Source of the DNA: an uncultured Eubacteriales bacterium
GTDB taxonomy: Bacteria > Bacillota > Clostridia > Oscillospirales > CAG-272
Reading direction: 5' to 3'
Length of the DNA stretch: 64,000 nucleotides
Assembly (NCBI GenBank): GCA_910586545.1
Contig: CAJUIQ010000002.1
Span: 48,694-112,693, forward strand
A program made the translations under genes and the position numbers. Positions 41,573 to 50,652 of the stretch are shown in pieces; position 1 is the first letter of the stretch; every line of letters begins with the position of its first letter. The notes under the pieces were generated by a model that saw only the letters and a list, made by a program, of their open reading frames with translations, was not told the DNA's origin and did not search any database.

Positions 41573-42715
41573 TCATCCCTCCGCATTTGGATCATATACC
41601 ACCGAATCAATAGGAGCCTGTGCCTTAACCCGGAAGGAAAGGGGCTTCAATGCCTCCTTGCCCTCTTCCACAGGCGTGCGGAAAAGAGAAATTTCGTCCG
41701 CTTTCTTATGTTCTACGGTAACGCCTTCCATATAATGTTCCACAAAAGACAAGGGTACCCATATCGCCGTATCCGCCAAACGGCAGGGGCCGGCCATATT
41801 CACATTGACGCCGTTAATATTTGCAGTAAAAGATCCCACTGTAAACAAAACAATTTCCTCTGTTCCATTGCCTGCACTGTCGCTGCTTTCATCAGATGGG
41901 ATAATAAAGCGCATATAGTGAAGGCTCCCTGCCATAGGCATGTCTAACAGTGCGGCCAACCGGGTAAAGTCCACATATACTATACCATTATAATAAGCAG
42001 TGGCGCCGTCCGCCTCAAAAGATGCATCTTTACCCATACTGTACGTAACAACACCAGGCTTTTCGCCGCTGTTTCCATAGAATAAAGAAAAATACGCCCC
42101 CGCCAAAACCATGCAAACCAGCAAAAACACAATGGTAAAGCGCAGCAAAATTCCCCGGACCTGCGCAGCAAGTTTTTTTCGCCGCTGTCTCTTTTGACGC
42201 AGCGCTTCACGGCGCGCCGCCTCCTGCCGCTGTCTGGCCCGCTGCATCTCCACCTGTCGACGTTGTCTGTAGTACCGGTCAAACTCAGCTTTGTTTTGGG
42301 ATCCTCCACGCTCCGGGTAAATCCATCCGGGCCTGCCTTCTCCGGGACCGGACGGACGGGGGCCGCGCGGGCTGCTCGTTTGGGCTGGTCGCTGTCCCTG
42401 AACGGGCCGCCTTTGTCCTGTTCCTACTCCAGGTCGTGGAGGAGTGGGTCTGCTTCCATTTCCATGCGGACGTGCAGGCGCTTTTCCTGCCTGGTGGGTC
42501 GGACGAATAGGCGGGGCATTTCGTGTTGAAGGAACAGCGGGCCGCCTTGTCGGCGACTGCGCAGGGCCTCGGACTCCCCCTGCCGGATGCGCCTTTTGTC
42601 GGGGCACGCCCACTCCTGGAGGAGGCGCCCCTTGTTTCCTTGGCCGGTTCACCGTTCCGTCCGCGTTTACATAACCCCGGGGGACAGGGCGTGAGCCATA
42701 TGTTTTATTGTTCAC
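41573..42715 (-). CDS. Membrane protein with Pro/Arg-rich cytoplasmic region
   Basis: A 380-residue protein of unknown function. Residues 1 to about 130 are low-complexity Pro/Gly/Arg; 145-190 is a strongly basic helix (RQRRQVEMQRARQRQEAARREALRQKRQRRKK). One transmembrane segment (FTIVFLLVCMVLAGAYFSLFY) follows near 200. The outer part has strand patterns like copper amine oxidase N-type domains (NGIVYVDFTRLAALLDM and WVPLSFVEHYMEGVTV), often wall-associated. The start is GTG. Coupled with aroK. A divisome or wall-linked role is conceivable, but not shown. Confidence 0.7.
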   Translation of the reverse strand: MNNKTYGSRPVPRGYVNADGTVNRPRKQGAPPPGVGVPRQKAHPAGGVRGPAQSPTRRPAVPSTRNAPPIRPTHQAGKAPARPHGNGSRPTPPRPGVGTGQRRPVQGQRPAQTSSPRGPRPSGPGEGRPGWIYPERGGSQNKAEFDRYYRQRRQVEMQRARQRQEAARREALRQKRQRRKKLAAQVRGILLRFTIVFLLVCMVLAGAYFSLFYGNSGEKPGVVTYSMGKDASFEADGATAYYNGIVYVDFTRLAALLDMPMAGSLHYMRFIIPSDESSDSAGNGTEEIVLFTVGSFTANINGVNVNMAGPCRLADTAIWVPLSFVEHYMEGVTVEHKKADEISLFRTPVEEGKEALKPLSFRVKAQAPIDSVVYDPNAEG

Positions 42716-42737
42716 AGCCTCGCCCCCTCACAAAGGT

Positions 42738-43292
42738 TTATTTCGTTTCTGCAATCATAAAATACGGAGATGTAGGAGAATTCAACATTTGAAATTTTCC
42801 GATACTCAACTTGTATCGGCTAAGTGTGGAAAAGTATGCCTGGAGCGCTTCTCCTTCCGCAGCCCCCTCCGGGTGGCCTGGATATACCGCCACCAGCAGG
42901 ATACTGTCCCGCCCCAACATTGAAAGCGCGCCTTCCACTGCGGGCAGTGTAGTTTCACGCATAGTAGTCAGCGCCTTATTGCCGCTACCCGGCATATATC
43001 CCAGATTAAACATCCCCGCACGGATAGGACCGGGAACAACCTCACCAGCCAAATGGTGGGAACGGCAAAACAGATGCCAATTATCCGGACAACCTTCCTC
43101 ACGCAGACGGCGGGCGGTGCTTTCCAAAGCAGCCGGCTGGATGTCAAACGCCGCCACCTGGCCGCTCTCCCCTACCGTTTTCGATAAAAATGCCGTATCG
43201 TGTCCGTTGCCCATCGTAAAATCACAAGCAGTATCTCCCGGCCCCAGATGGGTCAGGATAAAATGCTTTTGCAGCGCCAGCAGATCCACCAT
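42738..43292 (-). CDS. Class I SAM methyltransferase, YtqB/MnmM-like
   Basis: A 184-residue methyltransferase of the rRNA_methylase family. LGPGDTACDFTMGNGHDTAFLSKTVGESGQVAAFDIQ is the SAM-binding motif; FNLGYMPGSGNKALTT and VAVYPGHPEGAAE are family signatures. B. subtilis YtqB is reported as the tRNA wobble-uridine methyltransferase MnmM, so tRNA modification is likely. Start and iorB stop overlap by one base (TAATG). Confidence 0.8.
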   Translation of the reverse strand: MVDLLALQKHFILTHLGPGDTACDFTMGNGHDTAFLSKTVGESGQVAAFDIQPAALESTARRLREEGCPDNWHLFCRSHHLAGEVVPGPIRAGMFNLGYMPGSGNKALTTMRETTLPAVEGALSMLGRDSILLVAVYPGHPEGAAEGEALQAYFSTLSRYKLSIGKFQMLNSPTSPYFMIAETK

Positions 43293-43876
43293 TACTGCGC
43301 CCTTTTATGGCTTGCGGCCATATCAAAAGCCCGCAGGTTAATCTCTTTCGCTTTGGCCGGAACACATTCTTCCACCGCACCTCGAAGCACGGCAGTGTCA
43401 AACCCAAGTACGTGAGCGCCAAGACCAATGAGCGCTACATTAGCGGCTCTGCCGTTTCCGGCTGCCTGTGCAATGGCTGCCGCGTCTTCCGCAATAATGT
43501 TTATACCAAGCTCGTCGATTTTCTTAGCAAGATCAGCAGGATACTCTGCCGCGCCGATGATTACCGGCATGGGATTAATCTCCTGAGTTGCGGTGATCAA
43601 TGTGCCGCCGGGCCGCAGGAAGGGCAGCCATCTGGCTGCCTCCAGCAGTTCGAAGGACAAGATCACATCCGCCTCGCCCTGACAAATCACAGGAGAGCTT
43701 ACTTCCTCCCCGTAACGCACATAAGTTACTACGGAACCGCCTCTCTGACTCATGCCGTGCACTTCAGAAATCTTCACTTCATATCCGCCGGCCGTCGCGG
43801 CAGCGCCCAAAATTCTGCTTGCCAGCAGAGACCCCTGTCCGCCCACGCCGACGATCATTATATTTTTTGTAATCAT
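43292..43876 (-). CDS. iorB: Indolepyruvate:ferredoxin oxidoreductase beta subunit
   Basis: A 194-residue gamma-type 2-oxoacid oxidoreductase subunit. MIVGVGGQGSLLASRILGAAA and VKISEVHGMSQRGGSVVTYVRYG are the IorB marks. With IorA it oxidises aryl pyruvates to aryl-acetyl-CoA and reduces ferredoxin. The start is MITKN, after AGGAGAGGGG, 13 bases from iorA. Confidence 0.92.
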   Translation of the reverse strand: MITKNIMIVGVGGQGSLLASRILGAAATAGGYEVKISEVHGMSQRGGSVVTYVRYGEEVSSPVICQGEADVILSFELLEAARWLPFLRPGGTLITATQEINPMPVIIGAAEYPADLAKKIDELGINIIAEDAAAIAQAAGNGRAANVALIGLGAHVLGFDTAVLRGAVEECVPAKAKEINLRAFDMAASHKRAQ

Positions 43877-43889
43877 GATTCCCCTCTCC

Positions 43890-45638
43890 TTATGCTTCTG
43901 TTGATGTAAATGCACCGAAGGGGCACATCTCTTCGCACAGACCACAGCCGACGCACATGGTTTCGTCCACTTTAGCCTTTACGCCGTCTTCTCCTGCCTC
44001 CATAGAAATACAGGGGCAGCCGATTTTCATACACGCCTTACAACCGCGGCATTTTTCTCTATCCACACGCAGGGCGGGCTTTTTCTCTACGCCCTTCAAA
44101 AGCGCGCAGGGACGCCGGCAGATTACCACAGATGGAACGTCTGCGGCCAGTTCTTCTTTCAGAATTTTCTCAAGCTCTGCCGGCTTTGCAGGATCCACCA
44201 CACGGATATGTGCCCTGTCCACACCCAGACCCGCACAAATATCCTCCAGACAAATGTAGGGAGCAGGCTGATTTTTCAGAGTCAGCCCGGTGAGGGGATT
44301 TTGCTGGTGACCGGTCATACCGGTGATCCGGTTGTCCAGAATCACCACGGTAGACGCACCGCCGTTATAGATGATATTTACGAGGCCGGTCATACCGGAA
44401 TGCATAAAGGTAGAGTCGCCGATCACCGCCACAGACTTTGCCTCGTCTCCCCGTACCTTATTGAAGCCGTGAAGAGCAGAAATAGACGCGCCCATGCAAA
44501 GGGTGGTGTCCATAGCGCCCAGGGGCGCCACTGCTCCAAGGGTATAGCAGCCGATATCTCCCGATACCATCAGCCCCATTTTCTTTAAAGTGTAGAACAC
44601 ACCCCGGTGAGGACATCCCGGACAAAGCACCGGCGGGCGCACGGGAATCTCGTCTGCTACCGAAACGGTGCAGGGTTCTTCGCCCAGCAGCTTTTCCCGG
44701 AGCAATTCCTGCGAATATTCGCCGCATAGGGGAAGCACGTCTTTGACGGTAACCTGGATACCCAAGGAACGGCAGAAGGACTCAATCACCCCGTCCAGTT
44801 CTTCTATTACCACCACAGAATCCACAGAGGCTGCAAATTCCCGAATCTGCTTTTCCGACAGAGGATGGATCAATCCCAGCTTCAAATAAGAGGCGTCTAC
44901 CCCATACACTTCTTTTGCATAGTTATAGCAGTTACCCGCTGTGATTACACCCACAGCAGTGCTGCCCATCTCCACCCGGTTCAGGGGGCTGGTGTATGCA
45001 TAATCGGCAAGTTCTTCCAAACGCTGCTCCACTACAGGATGCCGACGTTTGGCATTCCCAGGCATCATCACGTGCTTTGCAGGATCTTTAGTATATTCCT
45101 TGATGGGATGCTCTTGCCGTTCCTCCAGTTCTACCGCGCTGCCGGAGTGGGACACGCGCGTGGTAAGCCGCAGGATAAAGGGCGTGTCAAACTGCTCGGA
45201 CAAGGTATACGCCAGCTTTGTAAATTCCTTACACTCCGCAGAGTTGGCAGGCTCGATCATAGGCAGTTTTGCGCCGATTGCATAATGCCGGCTGTCCTGC
45301 TCATTTTGAGATGAATGCATACCCGGATCATCCGCAACACCGATGACAAGACCGCCGCCCACGCCGGTATATGCCGTAATAAACAGTGGGTCAGCCGCTA
45401 CGTTAAGACCCACATGTTTCATAGCGGAAAACGCACGTCCGCCACCAAAGCTTGCGCCGATAGCGGCTTCCAGCGCCACCTTCTCATTTGGCGCCCATTC
45501 CGCATACACCTCGTCATATTTTGCGGCGAATTCGGATATTTCCGTACTGGGCGTTCCAGGATAACTGGAAACAAAACGCACGCCGGCTTCATACAGTCCT
45601 CTTGCGACTGCCTCATTGCCAAGCATAATCTTTTTCAT
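43890..45638 (-). CDS. iorA: Indolepyruvate:ferredoxin oxidoreductase alpha subunit
   Basis: A 582-residue thiamine diphosphate enzyme. N-terminal pyruvate-binding region YPGTPSTEISEFAAKYDEVYAEWAPNEKVALEAAIGAS; the ThDP motif GDSTFMHSGMTGLVNIIYNGG near 420; and at the C-terminus CRGCKACMKIGCPC and CVGCGLCEEMCPFG for two 4Fe-4S clusters. It degrades aromatic amino acids after transamination, or works in reverse with reduced ferredoxin. Typical length and full domain set. Confidence 0.95.
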   Translation of the reverse strand: MKKIMLGNEAVARGLYEAGVRFVSSYPGTPSTEISEFAAKYDEVYAEWAPNEKVALEAAIGASFGGGRAFSAMKHVGLNVAADPLFITAYTGVGGGLVIGVADDPGMHSSQNEQDSRHYAIGAKLPMIEPANSAECKEFTKLAYTLSEQFDTPFILRLTTRVSHSGSAVELEERQEHPIKEYTKDPAKHVMMPGNAKRRHPVVEQRLEELADYAYTSPLNRVEMGSTAVGVITAGNCYNYAKEVYGVDASYLKLGLIHPLSEKQIREFAASVDSVVVIEELDGVIESFCRSLGIQVTVKDVLPLCGEYSQELLREKLLGEEPCTVSVADEIPVRPPVLCPGCPHRGVFYTLKKMGLMVSGDIGCYTLGAVAPLGAMDTTLCMGASISALHGFNKVRGDEAKSVAVIGDSTFMHSGMTGLVNIIYNGGASTVVILDNRITGMTGHQQNPLTGLTLKNQPAPYICLEDICAGLGVDRAHIRVVDPAKPAELEKILKEELAADVPSVVICRRPCALLKGVEKKPALRVDREKCRGCKACMKIGCPCISMEAGEDGVKAKVDETMCVGCGLCEEMCPFGAFTSTEA

Positions 45639-45730
45639 ATATGTAAATTCCTTTCTTTAGGCAGTGAATATTTTACGCCAAACTTCATCTAATATTATAC
45701 CGTTGCAGGCGAATTGTGTCAAGGGCTGGC

Positions 45731-46333
45731 CTATTTTGTATCCCGCCTTTTCCTGGGAGCACGCAGCCGCTTCTTTTGCATACGTCGGGCTTTTCTCTCC
45801 GCTTTCTTCTCTTCCTTTTGTGCCCGCATAAAAAGGATTTGTTCTAAAGCGTCGGGACGTTTCAATATAGCGGCAGCCCGCAGGAAAACAACGGCGGGGC
45901 AAAGCAGCAGAGGGGCACAAAGGGAAATTCCAAGAAGCAGAAGCGGCCTGCCGTCTCTTACAAAGGCGGTGCAGCCCCAAACGCCTAAATACAGAAAAAT
46001 TGCCCATAAGAAAGACGTGACCACGGCAATTGGCCGGATCAGGCGACTATGGTCGGACAGGATAGACGCAATTACCACAAAAACGCAAAGAACAACGGCA
46101 ACCAAAACGGCAAAAAATATGAGCTGATACAGCGTGTCCGTTCCGCCGTTTGTCTGCATTTTTATAAAATATAAAATAGAAGGTATTCCTGCGCCGAAAA
46201 AACCGGCGGCAGCGGCAGCCAGAAAAAAATATCCCATCGTAAGATATCGTTTTCGGTTTGGTTGAGTATAGGAAAGAATCATAGCGACAGTTCCTGTGAT
46301 TCCCCAAAAAAGTATTGCTGCTATTGCTATCAT
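45731..46333 (-). CDS. Polytopic membrane protein of unknown function
   Basis: A 200-residue protein with about five hydrophobic segments (for example IAAILFWGITGTVAMILSY and FFAVLVAVVLCVFVVIAS) and a strongly basic tail, AERKARRMQKKRLRAPRKRR. No family recognised. GGAG lies ten bases before the ATG. The basic tail suggests a cytoplasmic C-terminus that may touch nucleic acid or lipid. Confidence 0.6.
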   Translation of the reverse strand: MIAIAAILFWGITGTVAMILSYTQPNRKRYLTMGYFFLAAAAAGFFGAGIPSILYFIKMQTNGGTDTLYQLIFFAVLVAVVLCVFVVIASILSDHSRLIRPIAVVTSFLWAIFLYLGVWGCTAFVRDGRPLLLLGISLCAPLLLCPAVVFLRAAAILKRPDALEQILFMRAQKEEKKAERKARRMQKKRLRAPRKRRDTK

Positions 46334-46420
46334 ATTTATATCGCTCCATTCTCTATCGGTTACGGATTATTCGCGCGCCTGTTTATCATTGACATACCCG
46401 TAAAAACCAATATAATAATA

Positions 46421-47335
46421 TTATTCCAAAAGGGAACGCTCCAAGGCGGGAATCACATCGTTTCCCCGAGAAAGAAGCACGGTGTGACGTTCTCGCGTCC
46501 ATTTTTTTATGTACCGGTCATACCGATATACGTCTGTAGTCTTTTTCAAAGGGACATAATAAAGAAAAAGCCAAACGTCATATCCCTGTGTCTCACATGC
46601 CGCAGCACAGCGGCAGAGCAGGTCCGATACAAAAGAAGGATCCTCCGCCTCCACCTGTAGATAGCTGGAAGCGACACGATATTTTCCAAAGATATAGTCC
46701 CGGAAGCCGTTTCGACAGAGTATATCGGCACTTTGAGACAAATCTGTAAGACACAGCCCCTCCCGCTGGAGTGCGGGCACATCAAAGCCCCATCGTGCGG
46801 CGGTTTCCCGGATCCAAGGCTTGTCCTTTTCCTGAAATTTAGAGCTGCTGCAGGAAAGTGTGTCCATATAAACAGAGGACAGGGCAAGGAAATCCGCTTG
46901 CCTGTCCGGCGCAAGGCCATGGGTCATCGCCGCCTCATAAATTACACGACCGGCGGAGCTTGCCGACTCGTTTTGGTATACAGGAATATCCGGCGCATCC
47001 ATTGTCGGATGATGGTCGGCGCAGGCGATTACCCTGCCGGGCAGCTTTGTTGTGTGGCAGTCGCATAAAATCAGCAAAGCGTCCTCCGGCAATGGAGAAA
47101 ACAACAACGCCGGATCCCAGCCATACTTTTTCAGCACAGCGCCGCCGTGGGCGTCCATCTGTCCATACAGACAGATCCTGGTATCTATCTCCAGCTGGTG
47201 CAAAAAATGCCGCATCAACAGACAAGACGCGGCGCTGTCATAATCCGGATGAAGATGCCCGGTGAGTACCACGGGCCCCTGATTTATTCCAATCTGCGTC
47301 AAAATCCCGGAAAACAACATATGCTTCTTCCCCAT
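46421..47335 (-). CDS. DHH-family phosphoesterase, divergent family II pyrophosphatase-like
   Basis: A 304-residue protein with the DHH metal-site pattern: GHLHPDYDSAAS (usually HPDxDS), LILCDCHTT, and CADHHPTMDA. Length and layout (DHH then DHHA2) match manganese-dependent inorganic pyrophosphatases. The C-terminal segment LSRGNDVIPALERSL aligns with the family's SRKKQ motif but has lost its lysines, so it may hydrolyse something else or be weak. It begins close to the divergent nucleoside hydrolase gene. Confidence 0.68.
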   Translation of the reverse strand: MGKKHMLFSGILTQIGINQGPVVLTGHLHPDYDSAASCLLMRHFLHQLEIDTRICLYGQMDAHGGAVLKKYGWDPALLFSPLPEDALLILCDCHTTKLPGRVIACADHHPTMDAPDIPVYQNESASSAGRVIYEAAMTHGLAPDRQADFLALSSVYMDTLSCSSSKFQEKDKPWIRETAARWGFDVPALQREGLCLTDLSQSADILCRNGFRDYIFGKYRVASSYLQVEAEDPSFVSDLLCRCAAACETQGYDVWLFLYYVPLKKTTDVYRYDRYIKKWTRERHTVLLSRGNDVIPALERSLLE

Positions 47336-47409
47336 TCCCGCAAAAATTACATATTACAAGTTTACCCCATCCGTTATACTTTGTCAATCATGATATGGAG
47401 GATAATTCC

Positions 47410-48276
47410 ATGCTGCCAGAAACAATCATCGACCACATAAACAGCCTTAAAATAAAAAGAATTATCGTTGACTGTGATGCCGGCGCGGACGGGGACGACC
47501 AGTTCGCCTTGGCCTATGCGCTGCGTGCCCCGGATCGGGTGGAAGTGCTGGCCGTAAACTCCGCCCCCTTCAACGACAATTCTGCCGATATGGCCGCAGC
47601 AGGGAAACTGGAATGTGAAGCAATTATTTCGGCAGCAGGACTTTCGGATAAGGTGTCCGCTTTCACCGGATCACCTGACTTCATCACCCGTGTCGGCGGT
47701 CCCTTGAAAAGCCCCGCTGCCGAAAATATCCGCCGGGCCGTACTTTCTACCCCAGAGCCTGTATATGTGGTGGTCACTGGCTGCTGCACCAATGTAGCCA
47801 GCGCCCTCGCCTTATATCCGGAAATTCGAGAACGGCTGGTAGTAGTATGGCTGGCATTAGATGATCTGGAAGGAAACAGCAATACAGGAGAATACAACTA
47901 TCACAACGACATGGAGGGAGGCCGACTGCTGTTTTCCCTTGCTGAAAATATGGTATTGGTCTGCGCAGGAAAAGTGGTGGGGCCATTTCGCAGAACAGAT
48001 GATGAAATCGACGCCATGTTCAGCGCAGACAATCCGTTGAGCGCTTGGCTGCGCAAACGGTTTCGGGAAATCACATGGGCCAAAGGCCTTTGGGATCTAT
48101 GCGCCGAGGGACTGCTCATCTGTCCCGATGCCTGCGAAATGGAGATACACGACCGCCCTCTCTTTGGAGAGGACGGTGAAATCGTGGGATTTGACCCAGC
48201 TCGACAAATTGTGGTCGTGAATAAAAATGATCCGGATAAAATTGTCTGGGATGTAATGCGCCGCATAAATGGATAG
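47410..48276 (+). CDS. Nucleoside hydrolase-like protein 1
   Basis: A 288-residue protein of the inosine/uridine-preferring nucleoside hydrolase fold. RIIVDCDAGADGDDQFALAYAL is the calcium-binding N-terminal Asp cluster in a variant form (the usual is DTDPGxDD). Also VVVTGCCTNVASAL and YNYHNDMEGG. It would cut N-ribosidic bonds to give base and ribose. The start is MLPET with GGAGG upstream. The second homologue at 50.6 kb and the ribokinase at 56.8 kb fit nucleoside salvage. Confidence 0.72.
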   Translation: MLPETIIDHINSLKIKRIIVDCDAGADGDDQFALAYALRAPDRVEVLAVNSAPFNDNSADMAAAGKLECEAIISAAGLSDKVSAFTGSPDFITRVGGPLKSPAAENIRRAVLSTPEPVYVVVTGCCTNVASALALYPEIRERLVVVWLALDDLEGNSNTGEYNYHNDMEGGRLLFSLAENMVLVCAGKVVGPFRRTDDEIDAMFSADNPLSAWLRKRFREITWAKGLWDLCAEGLLICPDACEMEIHDRPLFGEDGEIVGFDPARQIVVVNKNDPDKIVWDVMRRING

Positions 48277-48283
48277 GCGCCCC

Positions 48284-48814
48284 TTATCCCCGAATCACAC
48301 CACAGGCAATTCTTCCTCCTGCATCTCCCGCCGGCTGGCTGTGAAAATCGTCCACATGGGCGTGAACGATTACCGTACGACCTAAGATTTCTTCCACCGT
48401 AAACCGATTGGTAGCTACAATCATAAACGCACTGCCGTTGTTGACAAACAGCGGCGGCAGATCCCCTGCATGATAGGGATGCGGACAGCCGACGCCCCCA
48501 GCCGTCAATGTTTTGTCATAATGGGAACCTGCATCGGCAAAAGGATCCGTATCGTTACCCGTACAACTGCCGCCTGCATGTATATGCAGACCTAAAATGC
48601 TGCCTCCGCATGTTCCGTTGCCCTGGGATTGGCGGATTTCATCCGGCAATCCCACAAAATTTGCCTGCACAAGCACCTGGTCTGCAAGCTGATAAAAGCT
48701 TACAATCCCCCGAATTGCCCGATATTCCCTGCTTCCCAGCACTTTTGCTGCCGCGTCTGCGCGGCCCCGGAGCCGGGTCATGATTTCCGGATTTTGATAT
48801 GTATGAAAAAACAT
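48284..48814 (-). CDS. Cu/Zn superoxide dismutase-like protein, cytoplasmic
   Basis: A 176-residue SOD_Cu family protein. Metal ligands are visible: HIHAGGSC (Cu His), GSHYD (bridging His), HPYHAGDLPPLF (Zn His and Asp) and VIVHAHVDDF (Cu His); CGGSIL and IACGVI carry the disulfide Cys. There is no signal peptide, unusual since bacterial CuZnSODs are mostly secreted. An alternative start 11 codons downstream has only a weak ribosome site. Activity is not certain, as related Clostridium proteins are poorly studied. Confidence 0.78.
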   Translation of the reverse strand: MFFHTYQNPEIMTRLRGRADAAAKVLGSREYRAIRGIVSFYQLADQVLVQANFVGLPDEIRQSQGNGTCGGSILGLHIHAGGSCTGNDTDPFADAGSHYDKTLTAGGVGCPHPYHAGDLPPLFVNNGSAFMIVATNRFTVEEILGRTVIVHAHVDDFHSQPAGDAGGRIACGVIRG

Positions 48815-48971
48815 GGTTCACCCTATCTTTCTTTTTCTTTCAGTATATTCCCGTTTCCCGCAAGTGTGCCCAAAGTTTCGACAGGGCTTTGTAAATTTTA
48901 AAAAGGCGTAGACACAAAGGGGCGGGATATGATAAAATATTCACAAAGATTCACCGGAAAGGAATCCATCT

Positions 48972-50498
48972 ATGAGTTTTAAACAAAATTGTGAAATATC
49001 CTTAGTGCAAAATCCTCACGCCGCAGAAAATGTGTTTATTGGAAAAGAAGTGGAAAATACACCCCTGCCTACCTTTGAGCAGGAGCGTGACCGCTTGCCA
49101 AGTCCTGTTTGGCAGGGACATGCGGACGCCATTTCTTGCTATTGGAAGGCGTGGGAGCTGGCTTTTGGAAACTTAGGCCGACCCCAGCCCGGATCCGGTT
49201 TTGTATCCAATTTTATTGACACTGCCTTCAACGGTTGCCTTTTTATGTGGGATTCTTCCTTTATCCTTATGTTCGGCAAATACGGCAGCAGAAGCTTCAA
49301 TTTTCAGGGTACCTTAGATAACTTTTATGCGCTCCAGCATAAAGACGGCTTTATTTGCCGGGAAATCATTGAGGAAAACGGAGAAGACCGGTTTACCCGG
49401 TTTGATCCCGCTGCCACCGGGCCCGATATTATGCCCTGGTGCGAATGGGAATATTTTAAAAACTTCGGCGACATGGAGCGGCTTGCGAAGGTGTTCCCGC
49501 CGTTGATGGCGTATCACGAATGGCTGCGCCTGAATCATACCTGGCCCGACGGTACATATTGGTCCAGCGGATGGGGCTGCGGCATGGATAACCTGCCCCG
49601 GCAACAGCCCGGTTATGTAATTATGTTTTCCCATGGACATATGGTGTGGAACGACGCATGTCTTCAGGAATTGATGAACTGCAATATTTTGATGGAAATG
49701 GCCCGTCTGCTGGGTCGGGAAGAAGAAATTTCCCACCTGCGCCAGGAACGGGACAACCTGGAGCAGGTAATTAATAAAAAGCTGTGGGATGAGGACACCG
49801 CTTTCTACTATGATCTGTGGAAAAACGGGGAACTGAACATGGTAAAGCATATTGGCGCATACTGGGCGCTGATGGCCGAGGCGGTGCCGGCAGAACGGGT
49901 GGATCGGTTTGTGGCGCACTTGGAGAATGAAAAGGAATTTAAATGTCCCCACCGAATTCCTGCCCTGTCGGCAGACCACCCATGGTTTGGCAAAGACGGC
50001 GGATACTGGAACGGCGGTATTTGGGCGCCTACCAACTATATGGTGCTGGGCGGGCTGGACAAATACGGCAAGTTTGCTCTTTCTCATGAGATTGCCATGA
50101 ATCATTTGGAAAATGTGGTGCAGGTATATAAAAAAACCGGCACAGTCTTTGAAAATTATGCGCCTTTTCCGGGAGAAGACGGAAAGGCAAGACCGGGAAA
50201 TCCGGCCAAAGGAGACTTTGTGGGCTGGACGGGGCTTGTGCCTATCGCCGTCTTACTGGAGCATGTGATAGGTATTAAACCAGATGCGGAAAAAAATACA
50301 ATTTCCTGGCATATCAATCTGCTGGAACGACACGGCGTGGAGAGATATCCCTTTGGAAAAAGCGCAACGCTCACACTGCTGTGTGAGGAACGGGACAGCA
50401 AAAGCGAGGAACCGCGGGTAACCATCGAATCTACCGAACCAGTGACAGTACGGCTCATTTGGGACGGCGGCACAAAGGTAATAGAAGCGGGAAAATAA
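48972..50498 (+). CDS. Trehalase-like (GH37/GH63-type) glycoside hydrolase
   Basis: A 508-residue cytoplasmic protein with the (alpha/alpha)6 barrel pattern. FMWDSSFILMFGKYGSRSFNFQGTLDNFYALQHKDGFICRE, SSGWGCGMDNLPRQQ and KDGGYWNGGIWAPTNYMVLGGL resemble trehalase/mannosylglycerate-hydrolase type enzymes. The Asp-centred GMDN segment is a likely catalytic site. The substrate is not clear; alpha-glucoside or mannosyl derivatives are possible. No signal peptide, so it acts on imported sugars. AAAGGA lies upstream of the ATG. Confidence 0.72.
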   Translation: MSFKQNCEISLVQNPHAAENVFIGKEVENTPLPTFEQERDRLPSPVWQGHADAISCYWKAWELAFGNLGRPQPGSGFVSNFIDTAFNGCLFMWDSSFILMFGKYGSRSFNFQGTLDNFYALQHKDGFICREIIEENGEDRFTRFDPAATGPDIMPWCEWEYFKNFGDMERLAKVFPPLMAYHEWLRLNHTWPDGTYWSSGWGCGMDNLPRQQPGYVIMFSHGHMVWNDACLQELMNCNILMEMARLLGREEEISHLRQERDNLEQVINKKLWDEDTAFYYDLWKNGELNMVKHIGAYWALMAEAVPAERVDRFVAHLENEKEFKCPHRIPALSADHPWFGKDGGYWNGGIWAPTNYMVLGGLDKYGKFALSHEIAMNHLENVVQVYKKTGTVFENYAPFPGEDGKARPGNPAKGDFVGWTGLVPIAVLLEHVIGIKPDAEKNTISWHINLLERHGVERYPFGKSATLTLLCEERDSKSEEPRVTIESTEPVTVRLIWDGGTKVIEAGK

Positions 50499-50519
50499 GG
50501 ATTTTGTAAAAATAAGAAA

Positions 50520-50545
50520 AAAGGATGTGAACACATCCTTTTTTC
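50520..50545 (+). terminator. Terminator after the glycosidase gene
   Basis: AAGGATGTG / CACATCCTT perfect stem with a two-base loop followed by TTTTC, 20 bases after the stop codon. Confidence 0.8.
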
Positions 50546-50568
50546 TTTCCTGAAACCTTGTTTTACTC

Positions 50569-50597
50569 TTGACTTTTCGACCGCATAACCGTATACT
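50569..50597 (+). promoter_or_regulatory. Promoter of nucleoside hydrolase 2
   Basis: TTGACT (50569-50574), 17-base spacer, TATACT (50592-50597), about 50 bases before the start codon. Confidence 0.75.
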
Positions 50598-50652
50598 ATT
50601 TCTCGTTATAGCGGCGAATATGCCGTCACAGATTGCAAAAGGAGTATATCAA

